Shown here piece after piece: positions 1 to 8,232 of a stretch of DNA of 64,000 nt (position 1 is its first letter; each line of letters opens with the position of its first letter). The DNA is from Palsa-147 sp963771905 (GTDB lineage: Bacteria; Acidobacteriota; Terriglobia; Acidiferrales; UBA7541): the NCBI GenBank assembly GCA_963771905.1, contig CAVYVI010000014.1, forward strand, positions 1 to 64,000, written 5' to 3'. The notes under the pieces are model-generated. The model was given only the letters and a program-made list of their open reading frames with translations, was not told where the DNA came from and did not search any database. A program made the translations under genes and the position numbers.

Positions 1-1146
1 GTAATAGCCGTCGCGCGCCTGGACCGCCAGGCCCTTCTGCTTCGTCGTGAGATGAATCTTGTGATAATCGACGCTGGGCTGCCCTTTGTCCGGAGTGTAG
101 CCGAGAATGTACTGGCCGCGGAGTTCATCCTCGATTTCGGAGTAAATCTGGTCCACCGGCAGCTTCTTTGAAACTTCGAAAAGGCGGCCGCCGGTTTCCT
201 TCGAAATGCGCTCCAGAATCTTCTTGCCGTCGGGGCGTTCTTCCTGCGGATATCGACGACCCCCGCCGCCTCCACCGCGGCCGCCCCAACCGCCTCCTCC
301 GCCACCATGACCGCCCCCGCCGAAGCCTCCCTGTGAGCCGTACGCTTCGTCGTCCTTGAACAAGATGGAATAGACAACCGTATTGGCACGCTGCGCCGAT
401 TCGATCGCGGTCCCGAGTGTTTCCTTGCTGCCTCTGTCAACTCCGTCTGAAAGCACGATCAGCGCCTTTCGGCCCTGCTGCTTCTGCATGATTTCGCCCG
501 AAGCCAGATACACGGCGTCGTAGAGGAGCGTGCCGCCGCCCCGGTGATGTCCGCCGCCTTCACTCGTCTCTTCACGCTGCGGCGTTTGAAGCAAATCGAG
601 CGCGGATTCCAATTTCTTACGCGAGGCCGTGAGGTCTTGCAGGAGTTCGACCTCGTGGTCAAAGTGGATCAGGAACGCCTGGTCCTTCTTGTCTTCGCGC
701 ACGGAATGATCGATGAAGCTGGAGCTGGCGCTCCGCTCCTGATCGAGTACGCGCCGTTGGCTCAGGCTCGTGTCAACCAGCAGGCCGACCGTGAGCGGAA
801 GATCATTCTCGCGCGCAAAATAATTGATGGATTGAGGGCGGCCGTCTTCGTCGAGCACGAAATCGTCCTTGGTCAAGGTCGATACAATTTCTCCGTGTTT
901 GTCACGCACCGAAGCAAACACAGTGACCATCTTGGTCTCGACTGCGATTTTCGGCTGTGGCTGTTGCGGCGGTTGTTGTTGCGATTGCTGCGGTGATTGC
1001 TGTGGCGATTGCTGCGGTGAAGATTGCTGAGAATATAGGCCGGCGCAAGGCAACAGCAGCGCCAGCATCAAGAATCCAGGCAAGCGTTTGCGCGCTAGCA
1101 GCCGGACATATGCGGAGGCGTTGCTCTCAAACGTAGGGCTTCTCAT
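1..1146 (-). CDS. Secreted VWA-domain protein (VWFA-related Acidobacterial type), C-terminus cut by window edge
   Basis: Reads leftwards from an ATG at 1146 and stays open to base 1, giving 382 residues without a stop. An N-terminal hydrophobic segment (about residues 20-38) looks like a signal peptide and is followed by a Gln/Pro/Ser linker. A von Willebrand A fold follows: VGLLVDTSLS carries a DxSxS-like metal-ion site and ALIVLSDGVD the later strand. A glycine-rich insertion lies around residues 275-305, and the visible end, GQYILGYTP then ARDGYY, is typical of this Acidobacteriota family. The protein is probably exported; the ligand is unknown. Only a few C-terminal residues are likely missing, judging by family ends. 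The family call is confident, the function is not. Confidence 0.88.
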   Translation of the reverse strand, partial: MRSPTFESNASAYVRLLARKRLPGFLMLALLLPCAGLYSQQSSPQQSPQQSPQQSQQQPPQQPQPKIAVETKMVTVFASVRDKHGEIVSTLTKDDFVLDEDGRPQSINYFARENDLPLTVGLLVDTSLSQRRVLDQERSASSSFIDHSVREDKKDQAFLIHFDHEVELLQDLTASRKKLESALDLLQTPQREETSEGGGHHRGGGTLLYDAVYLASGEIMQKQQGRKALIVLSDGVDRGSKETLGTAIESAQRANTVVYSILFKDDEAYGSQGGFGGGGHGGGGGGWGGRGGGGGGRRYPQEERPDGKKILERISKETGGRLFEVSKKLPVDQIYSEIEDELRGQYILGYTPDKGQPSVDYHKIHLTTKQKGLAVQARDGYY

Positions 1147-1442
1147 GCGTGGACCCGCTGACACCCCATTTGCATTCCGATGTGGCGGCCAAAAAGTTCC
1201 ACAAAGTCCACAACGACGCGAGTCCTTGTTGAACCGACTCGATATATTGAAAGCACGTAAGTTACTGATTTCAAGTCAGGCCATAAACGCCAAATACATA
1301 GAACATGCGTACGCAGCGGTCACGCGGAATCCCTCCAAGATTCCGGCGGGTGCGAGATCTTTTTTCAGAAAAATGCAGCGCGGGCGCGAACTCGCTGAGG
1401 CCGGGGGGAGGAGCAAAAAATCGAGGTCCCATCAGTCCCAAC

Positions 1443-2315
1443 TCACTTCAGTTTCTTCAGCAGCCCTTCGTAGGCCTGTTTATAATCCGGGTCCTCGGGG
1501 TTGAGCGTGTGGGCTGCTCGGTACTCGATTAGGGCACCCTGAAGATCGCCTTTTCTCTCGAGCGCCCCGCCGAGGTTGTAACGGGCGAGGTGGTCTTTCG
1601 GGTCCAGGCGGACGGCTTCGCGCAACTCGAGAATTGCTCCATCCCAGTCGCCCTTCATCGCGAATGCCCCGCCGAGGTTGCTGTGCGCAAGATCGTTCTT
1701 CGGGTTCAGGCGCAATGCTTGGCGTTCCTCGGCAATGGCTCCGTCCCAGTCGCCCTTCATTCCTAGCACCACACCGAGGGTGGCGTGGGCCTGGTCGTTT
1801 TCCGGGTTCAGGCGCAAGGCCTCGCGTACCTCGGCGTTTGCTCCATCCAAGTTGCTCTTCCCTAAGAGCGCATCGCCGAGGGCTGCGTGGGCCTGGTCGT
1901 TTTTAGGGTTCAGGTGGACGGCTTCGCGTTGTTCGGCGATCGCTCCATCCAAATTGCCCTTGGCTTCGAGCGCCAGGCCAAGCTGTTGGTGGGCGACATC
2001 GCTTTCCGGGTTCAGGCGCACGGCTTCGCGCTCCTCGGCGAGTGCGCCATCGTAGTCGCCCTTGTCTCGGAGCGTCGCGCCGAGGACTCGGTGGGCGTCG
2101 GCGTTTTTCGGGTTCAGGCGGATGGCCTCACGGTACTCCGCAATCGCGCCATCCCAATCGCTTTTCGACCGTAGCTCATTGCCTCGCTTAATGTGGTCCT
2201 CAGCGGAAGAAGGCTTCAACTGGCTTTGGGCGTCCGCAATCGAAGTCAATGCCGGGGCGCAAACAACTGACGCTGAGAGGATCAACAGACCAGCGCGAAA
2301 CCCGCGTAGCGTCAT
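1443..2315 (-). CDS. Secreted TPR-repeat protein
   Basis: 290 residues with a good ribosome site (GGAGG, about 6 nt before the ATG). A signal peptide covers roughly residues 1-29, ending in SIADAQS. The rest is a run of about seven 34-residue tetratricopeptide repeats with the recurring pattern GDxDGAIAEYREAxRLNPKNxxAH. The DNA repeats are regular enough to create several long shadow reading frames on the other strand. TPR arrays form protein-binding superhelices, so this is probably a periplasmic scaffold. No catalytic domain is visible and no partner can be named. It lies alone, with about 300 bp on either side. Confidence 0.88.
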   Translation of the reverse strand: MTLRGFRAGLLILSASVVCAPALTSIADAQSQLKPSSAEDHIKRGNELRSKSDWDGAIAEYREAIRLNPKNADAHRVLGATLRDKGDYDGALAEEREAVRLNPESDVAHQQLGLALEAKGNLDGAIAEQREAVHLNPKNDQAHAALGDALLGKSNLDGANAEVREALRLNPENDQAHATLGVVLGMKGDWDGAIAEERQALRLNPKNDLAHSNLGGAFAMKGDWDGAILELREAVRLDPKDHLARYNLGGALERKGDLQGALIEYRAAHTLNPEDPDYKQAYEGLLKKLK

Positions 2316-2641
2316 GTTCCACCTCCGTTAGGACAGCCCGCCCGGGCCGCCTTTTCACTATATATCTTGGGAGCCGGACAGAAGCAGCGCTCGAAGTCGA
2401 AGACATCCAGCCGCAATTTCCGTCTTCAATGGAGCTCTTGCCCGAATTCATACCATAGCGGCCCTGTCAATTCAAACTCAAGCCCGCACGTCTCCTTTCG
2501 GCGAGCCCAGCGAAATTCTCCTCCCCCCGCCAGCAGCTCCGTCTCGAAGGTGTGCAACCGTGAGGCCAGAGCCGCGCCTCGCGAGCGATCTACATGCTCC
2601 GCGATCTTGCAGACAAGCTGTAGTGGGTGGAGAAGGTTGTG
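2316..2641. other. Intergenic region, 326 bp
   Basis: Lies between the start of the TPR gene and the end of the LuxR-type regulator gene, both on the minus strand, so it must hold the TPR gene promoter. Reading frames crossing it have no recognisable protein features. No clear -35/-10 pair or terminator hairpin with a T-tract was found. Confidence 0.5.
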
Positions 2642-3274
2642 TCAAAGAAGGACCAAGCCATGGCGGATGCCCAGAGCGACCGCTTCCGTTCTGCTCGCAG
2701 CACCGAGCTTGCCGAGAATGGATGCGACGTGGAATTTGACGGTATGCTCGGAAATCGTGAGTCGCGTGGCGATCTCTTTATTTCCGAGCCCACTGGCGAG
2801 CATTTGCAAGACTTCGCGCTCACGGCGTGTCAACGGCTCGGCAAGCTCGAGTGGTTGGGACGCTGGACTGGCCGCGGGAAAGGCCGTATCGATCTGCCCG
2901 CGATTCATCACGAAAAGCCCTGCGGTCGCCGCCTGCATGGCTGCAACAAGCTGTTCCGGCGCGGCTCCGCTTGGCAGGATTGCGCCGACGCCAGCGCGCA
3001 CGGCTTCGGCAAGCCATCGGGGCGCGGGATGGTCGGCGAGAAGAATAACCGCGGTTTCCGACGTGAGCTCCGAGAGTTCGATGTTTCTAAGCAGGGATTC
3101 GAACTCCTCGCCCGATGCGTCGATCAGGACAACGTCTGCTCCATCTTCGACGAGGTGATCGGTGAGCAGTTCAAAGCTCGCGAAAGCGCCCGCAACCTCC
3201 ACGCCCTGAGCGGCGAGAATATTCTCCAAGCCTGCGCGTATCAGCGGAGAAGCCGTGACAATGAACGCTCGCAT
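2642..3274 (-). CDS. LuxR/NarL-type response regulator with degenerate receiver domain
   Basis: 210 residues from the ATG at 3274; the A of this ATG is the last base of the upstream protease stop (TGATG), which suggests translational coupling. Residues 1-120 have a receiver fold, and the expected phospho-acceptor is present (VVLIDAS, Asp52). The acidic pair after strand 1 is absent (IVTASP instead of a DD pair) and the conserved Lys of the last strand is replaced (AILPSG). Residues about 145-208 form a LuxR HTH: LTRREREVLQMLASG, then NKEIATRLTISEHTVKFHV. It probably binds DNA but may not be switched by ordinary phosphorylation. It is the last gene of an operon with two HtrA-like genes, and no histidine kinase lies nearby. 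Confidence 0.87.
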   Translation of the reverse strand: MRAFIVTASPLIRAGLENILAAQGVEVAGAFASFELLTDHLVEDGADVVLIDASGEEFESLLRNIELSELTSETAVILLADHPAPRWLAEAVRAGVGAILPSGAAPEQLVAAMQAATAGLFVMNRGQIDTAFPAASPASQPLELAEPLTRREREVLQMLASGLGNKEIATRLTISEHTVKFHVASILGKLGAASRTEAVALGIRHGLVLL

Positions 3275-4137
3275 CACGCAGCAATGCCACTCGCGGAGTG
3301 GAATTCAGTTCCCAGTTGAACGGAAACGCGGCGCACGCGCAAGTAGTCCCCGCGTAAAAATTCGAAGCGCTCAAAGCGCGGTCCGCGGCCTCGCAGCGTT
3401 TGCGATAAATCATCGATTGATGCGAACCGCTTTTCTTCGGTCCCAAGCAATATGTCACCGGGCAAGAGTGAGGCGTTGGAAGCCAGGCTGCCGGGCTCGA
3501 CTTCGAGAACCACCAATCCGAAAGTTCTGCCTCGTCCGGCAACTTGCGGAACCTGGACCGGATGAACGGTCACACCGAGCCAGGAATCCGAAGGACCGGA
3601 CGAAAGAAAATCCTGCACTGCGTTGCTTGGAATCGCAAGTGCCAGGCCGCCTGCGACCATCGTGTTGATCCCGATGATTCGACCGCGCGCGTCCGCGAGC
3701 GGACCCCCAGAATTGCCCGGTGCGAGACGCAGGTTGGCCTGTATCCACGAGTGCGGGCCGAGGCCACGGAGCGGGCCTATCGCGTGAACCGTTCCCATCG
3801 TCAGCGCGCCGATAAAACCCAGCGGATTCCCGATGGCAACGGCCAGTTCGCCGGGACGCACCTGAGATGAATCAGCCGGAAGCGCTGCGGGCAGTTCGCT
3901 CGCGTCCACGCGGACGAGGGCGATGTCACGCCGCGGATTTCGCGACGTGACTCTCGCTCTCAGCTCGCGACCATCCCACAACTGAACGGCCACCTGCGAC
4001 CGGCGCGCGACGTGCGCGTTCGTCACAATGATCCCGTCGTGCGACCAGATGACACCAGAGCCGCTGCCTCCCGCGTGAATCAGAACGGTCGAGCGCCGCA
4101 ATTGCTCCGCGACTTCACCGAAACCCGGGATAGCCAC
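3274..4137 (-). CDS. HtrA/DegP-like serine protease with PDZ domain
   Basis: 287 residues from a GTG at 4137, with GGAGGAG about 6 nt upstream overlapping the end of the preceding gene. The trypsin-like fold has an intact triad: His42 in VTNAHVA, Asp71 in RRDIALV and Ser143 in GNSGGPL. A single PDZ-like domain covers about residues 185-275 (GLVVLEVEPGSLASNASLLPGDILLG). Most DegP/HtrA proteins begin with a signal peptide or membrane anchor, but none is visible here, so it may act in the cytoplasm. Three genes on this strand (4139-5053, this one and 2642-3274) are separated by 1 nt or overlap, so they form one transcript. Confidence 0.88.
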   Translation of the reverse strand: MAIPGFGEVAEQLRRSTVLIHAGGSGSGVIWSHDGIIVTNAHVARRSQVAVQLWDGRELRARVTSRNPRRDIALVRVDASELPAALPADSSQVRPGELAVAIGNPLGFIGALTMGTVHAIGPLRGLGPHSWIQANLRLAPGNSGGPLADARGRIIGINTMVAGGLALAIPSNAVQDFLSSGPSDSWLGVTVHPVQVPQVAGRGRTFGLVVLEVEPGSLASNASLLPGDILLGTEEKRFASIDDLSQTLRGRGPRFERFEFLRGDYLRVRRVSVQLGTEFHSASGIAA

Positions 4138-4138
4138 T

Positions 4139-5053
4139 TTAGTCTCCTCCGTACGGGCGCTCTCCCACCACGATGTTTGTTTCCTGGATCGCGCCTCCGC
4201 GGATGAATTTCAACGTCAGCGATTTGCCAATCGCTTCCCCTTGCAGTTGCGAATGAATGTCCTCCAGTCGTGTGACAGACCGTCCCGCGAGCGAAACCAG
4301 AATGTCGCCGATGACGATTCCAGCTTTGTTGGCCGGCCCATTCGGCTCGACCTCGAGGACGATTGCCGCGCCCTTTTCGCTGCGCTGCAATGATTGCCGA
4401 AGTGCGTCGGGCAAGCGGACAGACTGGAGGCCGACGCCCAGATAGCCGCGAGGGATGCGGCCCTTCTCGAGAAGTACGTCCACCACGCGATTCACGGTGG
4501 GAGCGGGAATAGCGATCGCGCCGAATCGTGCGAAACGCGGCGTGGCGATGCCGACGGCGCGGCCGTGCGCATCGATTACGACTCCGCCCGCAGCGGTGGG
4601 TTGCAAGCTGATATCGAGACGCACATACGGAGCAAGGGAAGCACCTGCCCAGGTGTGGCGCTCCGCCACGACCAGACTGACAACGGCGAGTCCGGCAACG
4701 GGACCGCTCGCTCTCGTGCGGCCGACCACAAGTGCAAGACTGCCCGGTTTGAGCGAGGCAACATCGCCAAATTCGCTAATTGCAGTCGCAGCCTCCGCAC
4801 ACTTCAGGACTGCAATGTCGGTGGAAGGATCGCGACCCGCTAGAGTAGCGGCCACGACTCGGCCATCGGGAAGCGTCAAATGAATCTCTTCATCGCGGCG
4901 AAGCGCGTGTTCGGCGGTAACCACGACACCGGGACGCCATACCACACCGCTCGAAGAGCCGCGCTTCTCGGTATGGACGGCAGCCACGTTCGCGGCGGCG
5001 TGATCTGTGGATTGCGCCAAGGCATTCGAAAGTTCAACGAGTTCTGCAGACAT
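4139..5053 (-). CDS. HtrA-like protein with catalytic serine replaced (probable pseudoprotease) and PDZ domain
   Basis: 304 residues; ATG at 5053 with GGAGG 8 nt upstream. The trypsin-like fold keeps a histidine (VVTAEHAL, His49) and aspartate (STDIAVLK, Asp79). Where HtrA proteins have GNSGG, this one reads TAAGG, putting Ala155 in place of the nucleophilic serine. A PDZ domain covers about residues 195-295 (GYLGVGLQSVRLP, then GIVIGDILVSLAGRSV). No signal peptide is visible. It is the first gene of a three-gene operon whose second member is an intact paralogue, so a regulatory or substrate-holding partner role is plausible. Loss of activity is inferred from the missing residue. Confidence 0.85.
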   Translation of the reverse strand: MSAELVELSNALAQSTDHAAANVAAVHTEKRGSSSGVVWRPGVVVTAEHALRRDEEIHLTLPDGRVVAATLAGRDPSTDIAVLKCAEAATAISEFGDVASLKPGSLALVVGRTRASGPVAGLAVVSLVVAERHTWAGASLAPYVRLDISLQPTAAGGVVIDAHGRAVGIATPRFARFGAIAIPAPTVNRVVDVLLEKGRIPRGYLGVGLQSVRLPDALRQSLQRSEKGAAIVLEVEPNGPANKAGIVIGDILVSLAGRSVTRLEDIHSQLQGEAIGKSLTLKFIRGGAIQETNIVVGERPYGGD

Positions 5054-5343
5054 AGGTAAGACCTCCGCAAACAGGATGCCGTGGATGATGTGACGTTGAC
5101 ATCCGCCAAACGGCTAGGCCGGAACTAGTAAATCGAGCAGGGTCTGAAACGCAAAGCTCCCTGTGTTTTCCGCGTTGAGGCCTGGGTCATAACGGATCGG
5201 AGTTCACCACTCAGATTATGGACCCGTGGACTTATCAGAACGGAGTGAGGATCGACTTCAACACCCGGAGAAGCCAGGTTTTGGCCGGACTAAAATTCCG
5301 GGAGCAGGTCACTCCTCGGGCCCGGTGTACACCAGCAGGCGCG

Positions 5344-5949
5344 CTATCGGATCTTTTTTCGCCGAGTTCCCGCGACGCCCCATCGGTAGACGAAGCCGAA
5401 TGTGGCGCGCTCGCTCCCTTGGTCGCCGTTGGTGGCGTTAAAGAAGCGGGTCTGCAAATACTCGACGTTTAAGCGAAACGCCCAGTTCTCTCGCCACCTG
5501 TAATCCAATCCAATTCCGCTCGACCACGTGAGTTCCGTGTCTGTGAGTGTCGCCGCCGGAAAGGGAGGAACGGCCGGAACGGCCTCGCTGATATGGCCAC
5601 CGCCGAAGAGCACTTGCCCGAAGAGGGTCAGCTTCCGGTGGCCGAGCGGGTAGAACCGCGGACCGGCCATGAACGTGTAGATATGTGTGGACGTGCCGTC
5701 GATGGCTTTGTTCGAAGAAGATTGCGTGTTGTAGGTGCCGGTAGTTTCCACGGCACCTCCGATCCAGTGGAAGACGTTGTATACGCCGTTGGCATTCCAG
5801 CCGAACATGTTCAGGCGCGTCGCGCCGCTTTCCGGAACGAAGGAGACATATTCGAACCCTCCGCTCACTTCATATTTCGGCGTGAGCTGCGCTTTCGCTG
5901 GCAATGAGAAAAAGAGCAGAAGCGCCAACAGTCCCAAGCAACGTCGCAT
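5344..5949 (-). CDS. Outer-membrane beta-barrel protein (porin-like)
   Basis: 201 residues. The start at 5949 is chosen because AGGAGG lies 9 nt upstream and a signal peptide begins there (MRRCLGLLALLLFF to AKA); a start 54 nt further up lacks both. The mature part alternates polar and aromatic residues in strand-like blocks (YEVSGGFEYVSFV, WRENWAFRLNVEYLQTRFF, ATFGFVYRWGV), as in small outer-membrane barrels of the OmpA/OmpW-like superfamily. The last strand is followed by a basic tail, where many barrels end in Phe. Substrate and role are unknown. The gene stands alone. Confidence 0.8.
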   Translation of the reverse strand: MRRCLGLLALLLFFSLPAKAQLTPKYEVSGGFEYVSFVPESGATRLNMFGWNANGVYNVFHWIGGAVETTGTYNTQSSSNKAIDGTSTHIYTFMAGPRFYPLGHRKLTLFGQVLFGGGHISEAVPAVPPFPAATLTDTELTWSSGIGLDYRWRENWAFRLNVEYLQTRFFNATNGDQGSERATFGFVYRWGVAGTRRKKIR

Positions 5950-6188
5950 GTAGCAAGACCTCCTGGATGAGTCGAGCTGATAAAGATTCCGTCGAACCGT
6001 CAACAGTTGCTCCCAAAATACCGCGTCAACGGTCCGAGCGGTTCGTCTTGGATGGATTTCTGCCGGATCCGGTTAAGCACGGCTCGTGGTGTGTCCGGCA
6101 AAATAATAGCAGAGGAACCGGATTCGTGCTGCGCCAGATCGCCGAATTTGCGCTCCGGCGATCCGTACGAGATCATCTTAGAGATCGA

Positions 6189-6458
6189 TCATTCGACAAT
6201 CTTCTTAGCCCAGAAATCAGCAGACGCGACCACGGGAACGATTTCAAAATCCACCAGGTCTTCCCAGCGGCCGATCCAGGAGTTCAACAATTCCGGAGAC
6301 ATTGTTTCCATAACCTGGAAGCAGCGAGTGCCCGCCGAATCGACCCAGCTCGCGTGATAGCTCACCCCTTCGGGCAACATCCGCCCACTCAGCTTGAATC
6401 GCTTTCCAATGGGCCCTGCATCGCCAGCTTTGAATCGCTCGATCACCATGTAGAGCAT
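6189..6458 (-). CDS. DUF3303-family small protein
   Basis: 89 residues, full length for the family. Recognised by the pattern MLYMVIERFKAGD, then ASWVDSAGTRCFQVMET, then WEDLVDFEIVPV, which is characteristic of DUF3303. These are small soluble proteins with a ferredoxin-like alpha+beta fold and no established function. Transcribed divergently from the ABC transporter genes that start at 6561, with about 100 bp between them. No signal peptide or membrane segment. Confidence 0.82.
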   Translation of the reverse strand: MLYMVIERFKAGDAGPIGKRFKLSGRMLPEGVSYHASWVDSAGTRCFQVMETMSPELLNSWIGRWEDLVDFEIVPVVASADFWAKKIVE

Positions 6459-6560
6459 GAGCCGGAGTGTATGCCACCTTGCTCGCGCATCAAACTCGCC
6501 CGCGACCCGGCGATCAGGAAACTGGATTCTCCGGCAGCGATTCGGTTATAACGGCTGTCC

Positions 6561-7370
6561 ATGTCTTCCGCGGCGATTCACGTCGAGAATCTCGAAAAAA
6601 GTTTTCCACCGGCGCTATCCGGATGGCGCAGCTTTTTACAGCCGTTGGCGCGAGCGACCCAGCCGGCGCTCGCGGGAGTTTCGTTCGACGTGAAGGCGGG
6701 CGAAGCGGTCGCACTCGTCGGGCCCAATGGCGCGGGAAAATCGACGCTGCTCCGAATTCTGGCGACGCTGCTGATTCCTTCGGCCGGCCGCGCCGCGCTC
6801 GCGGGCTGCGATGTCGAGCGCGACGCTTCCGGCGCGCGGCGCGAACTCGGCTATTATACCGGCGGCGACGACGGATTTTACGGACGTCTCACCGCGCGGC
6901 AGAATCTCGCGTTCTTCGCCGCGATGAACAATCAGATTGGCGAAGAAGCTGCCCGCGGGATCGGACTCATTTCCGAATGGATCGGAATCGCCGGCGCTCT
7001 CGATCGCCAGGTCCGCACATTTTCCACCGGCATGATCCACCGCCTCGGTCTCGCGCGCGCTCTTCTGCATCGCCCGGCCGTGTTGCTTCTCGATGAACCG
7101 ACGCGCAGCCTCGACCCCATCGCTGCCGAAGAGTTTCGCCAATTCCTCAAGAACGATCTCGTTCGCGAACGCGGCACTGCGCTTCTCTTCGCTTCGCACA
7201 CGCTCAGCGAAGTCGAAGAGATCGCCGGCCGCGTTGTCGCTCTCGACGCCGGCCGGGTCGTCGCCTTCGATTCACCGGCAGGCATCGTGCGTTCGACGGG
7301 CGCGGCTTCGTTTCAAGACGCCATCGGGCGGCTTTTGCACGCAAGCCGCGGCGAAAAGGGCCAGCCATGA
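6561..7370 (+). CDS. ABC-2 type exporter, ATP-binding subunit
   Basis: 269 residues. Walker A GPNGAGKST at about residues 54-62, a signature segment reading FSTGMIHRLGLA (a divergent form of LSGGQ, common in ABC-2 exporters), Walker B VLLLDEPTRSLDP, and the switch histidine in LLFASHTLSEVEE. It powers export through the membrane subunit encoded next, whose ATG overlaps this stop by 4 bp (ATGA). The substrate is not predictable; antibiotic/lipid exporters and gliding-type exporters share this architecture. The downstream sugar-aminotransferase-like gene hints at cell-envelope glycan export, but this is weak. Confidence 0.9.
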   Translation: MSSAAIHVENLEKSFPPALSGWRSFLQPLARATQPALAGVSFDVKAGEAVALVGPNGAGKSTLLRILATLLIPSAGRAALAGCDVERDASGARRELGYYTGGDDGFYGRLTARQNLAFFAAMNNQIGEEAARGIGLISEWIGIAGALDRQVRTFSTGMIHRLGLARALLHRPAVLLLDEPTRSLDPIAAEEFRQFLKNDLVRERGTALLFASHTLSEVEEIAGRVVALDAGRVVAFDSPAGIVRSTGAASFQDAIGRLLHASRGEKGQP

Positions 7371-8188
7371 GCGCGCGACTCACCCTTCACAAGCTCGGCG
7401 CATTCTTTTGGCGGGACTTCGTCGTCGCGCGCACGTATCGCAGCGCCTTCGTTCTCGAATTGTTCCAAGCGCTCTTCGGCGTTGCTTCCTTCTTCTATTT
7501 GGCGCGCTTCGTCGAAAGTCCTGAGCTCACGCGCGCGCTGCCGCAGGGCGAGAGCTATTTCGCGTTCACCCTCGTCGGCTTCGCATTCTTCGATTACCTC
7601 AGCGTTTCGATTGACGCGTTTGACGCGAGCATAGAGAGCGCCCGCCAGAATCGCGCTCTCGAAGCGCTTCTCGTCACGCAGACGCCGCTCCCTCTGATTC
7701 TTGCCGGTTCGGCGATCTACCCATTCGCCATGCTGGCCATTCGAACGCTCGTTTACATTGCCTGGGGCGCGCTGCTCTTCGGATTCTCGCTGCGCTCGGC
7801 AAACTGGGCCGGTGCGCTGGCCGTGCTCGCCGCATCGGTTCTCTCACTCGCCGGAATCGGCATCCTGTCCGCCAGCTACTTGATTCTGTTCAAGCGAGGG
7901 AATCCCATGAAATGGTTGATCGTGGGTCTCGCGGGCCTTGTGAGCGGCCTGATGTATCCGATTTCGATTCTCCCGCGGCCGCTGCAGCTTCTCGCCCGGC
8001 TCATCCCGGTAAGCTACTCACTCGAAGGCATGCGCTCCGCGCTTCTTGACGACGCGAGCTTCGGCCAGCTCTGGCCGTCGATTGCGGCACTTCTCCTCTT
8101 CGCCGCAATTCTTCTCCCACTTTCATTCGTCGTTTTTTCCTGGGCGGTCCGCCGCACCAAAATCACCGGCACGCTGACGCATCTCTGA
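7367..8188 (+). CDS. ABC-2 type exporter, permease subunit
   Basis: 273 residues with about six hydrophobic helices: around residues 22-40, 60-80, 105-130, 140-165, 175-195 and 238-260. The order and length match ABC-2 membrane proteins, including the conserved stretch YPISILPRPLQLLARLIPVSYSLEGMR cut here only for description as the YPISILP and PVSYSLEGMR motifs. Translation is coupled to the ATPase gene by a 4-bp overlap. One ATPase and one permease suggest a homodimer of each. Substrate unknown. Confidence 0.88.
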   Translation: MSARLTLHKLGAFFWRDFVVARTYRSAFVLELFQALFGVASFFYLARFVESPELTRALPQGESYFAFTLVGFAFFDYLSVSIDAFDASIESARQNRALEALLVTQTPLPLILAGSAIYPFAMLAIRTLVYIAWGALLFGFSLRSANWAGALAVLAASVLSLAGIGILSASYLILFKRGNPMKWLIVGLAGLVSGLMYPISILPRPLQLLARLIPVSYSLEGMRSALLDDASFGQLWPSIAALLLFAAILLPLSFVVFSWAVRRTKITGTLTHL

Positions 8189-8232
8189 AACTTGAGGCTA
8201 CGGAAAGGTTGCAGTACAGTGGAATTCGCCCG

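Noticed and set aside
1443..2315. Tandem DNA repeats suggestive of a CRISPR array
   Set aside because: The repeats are 102-bp coding units of TPR motifs in frame, not short palindromic repeats with unique spacers.
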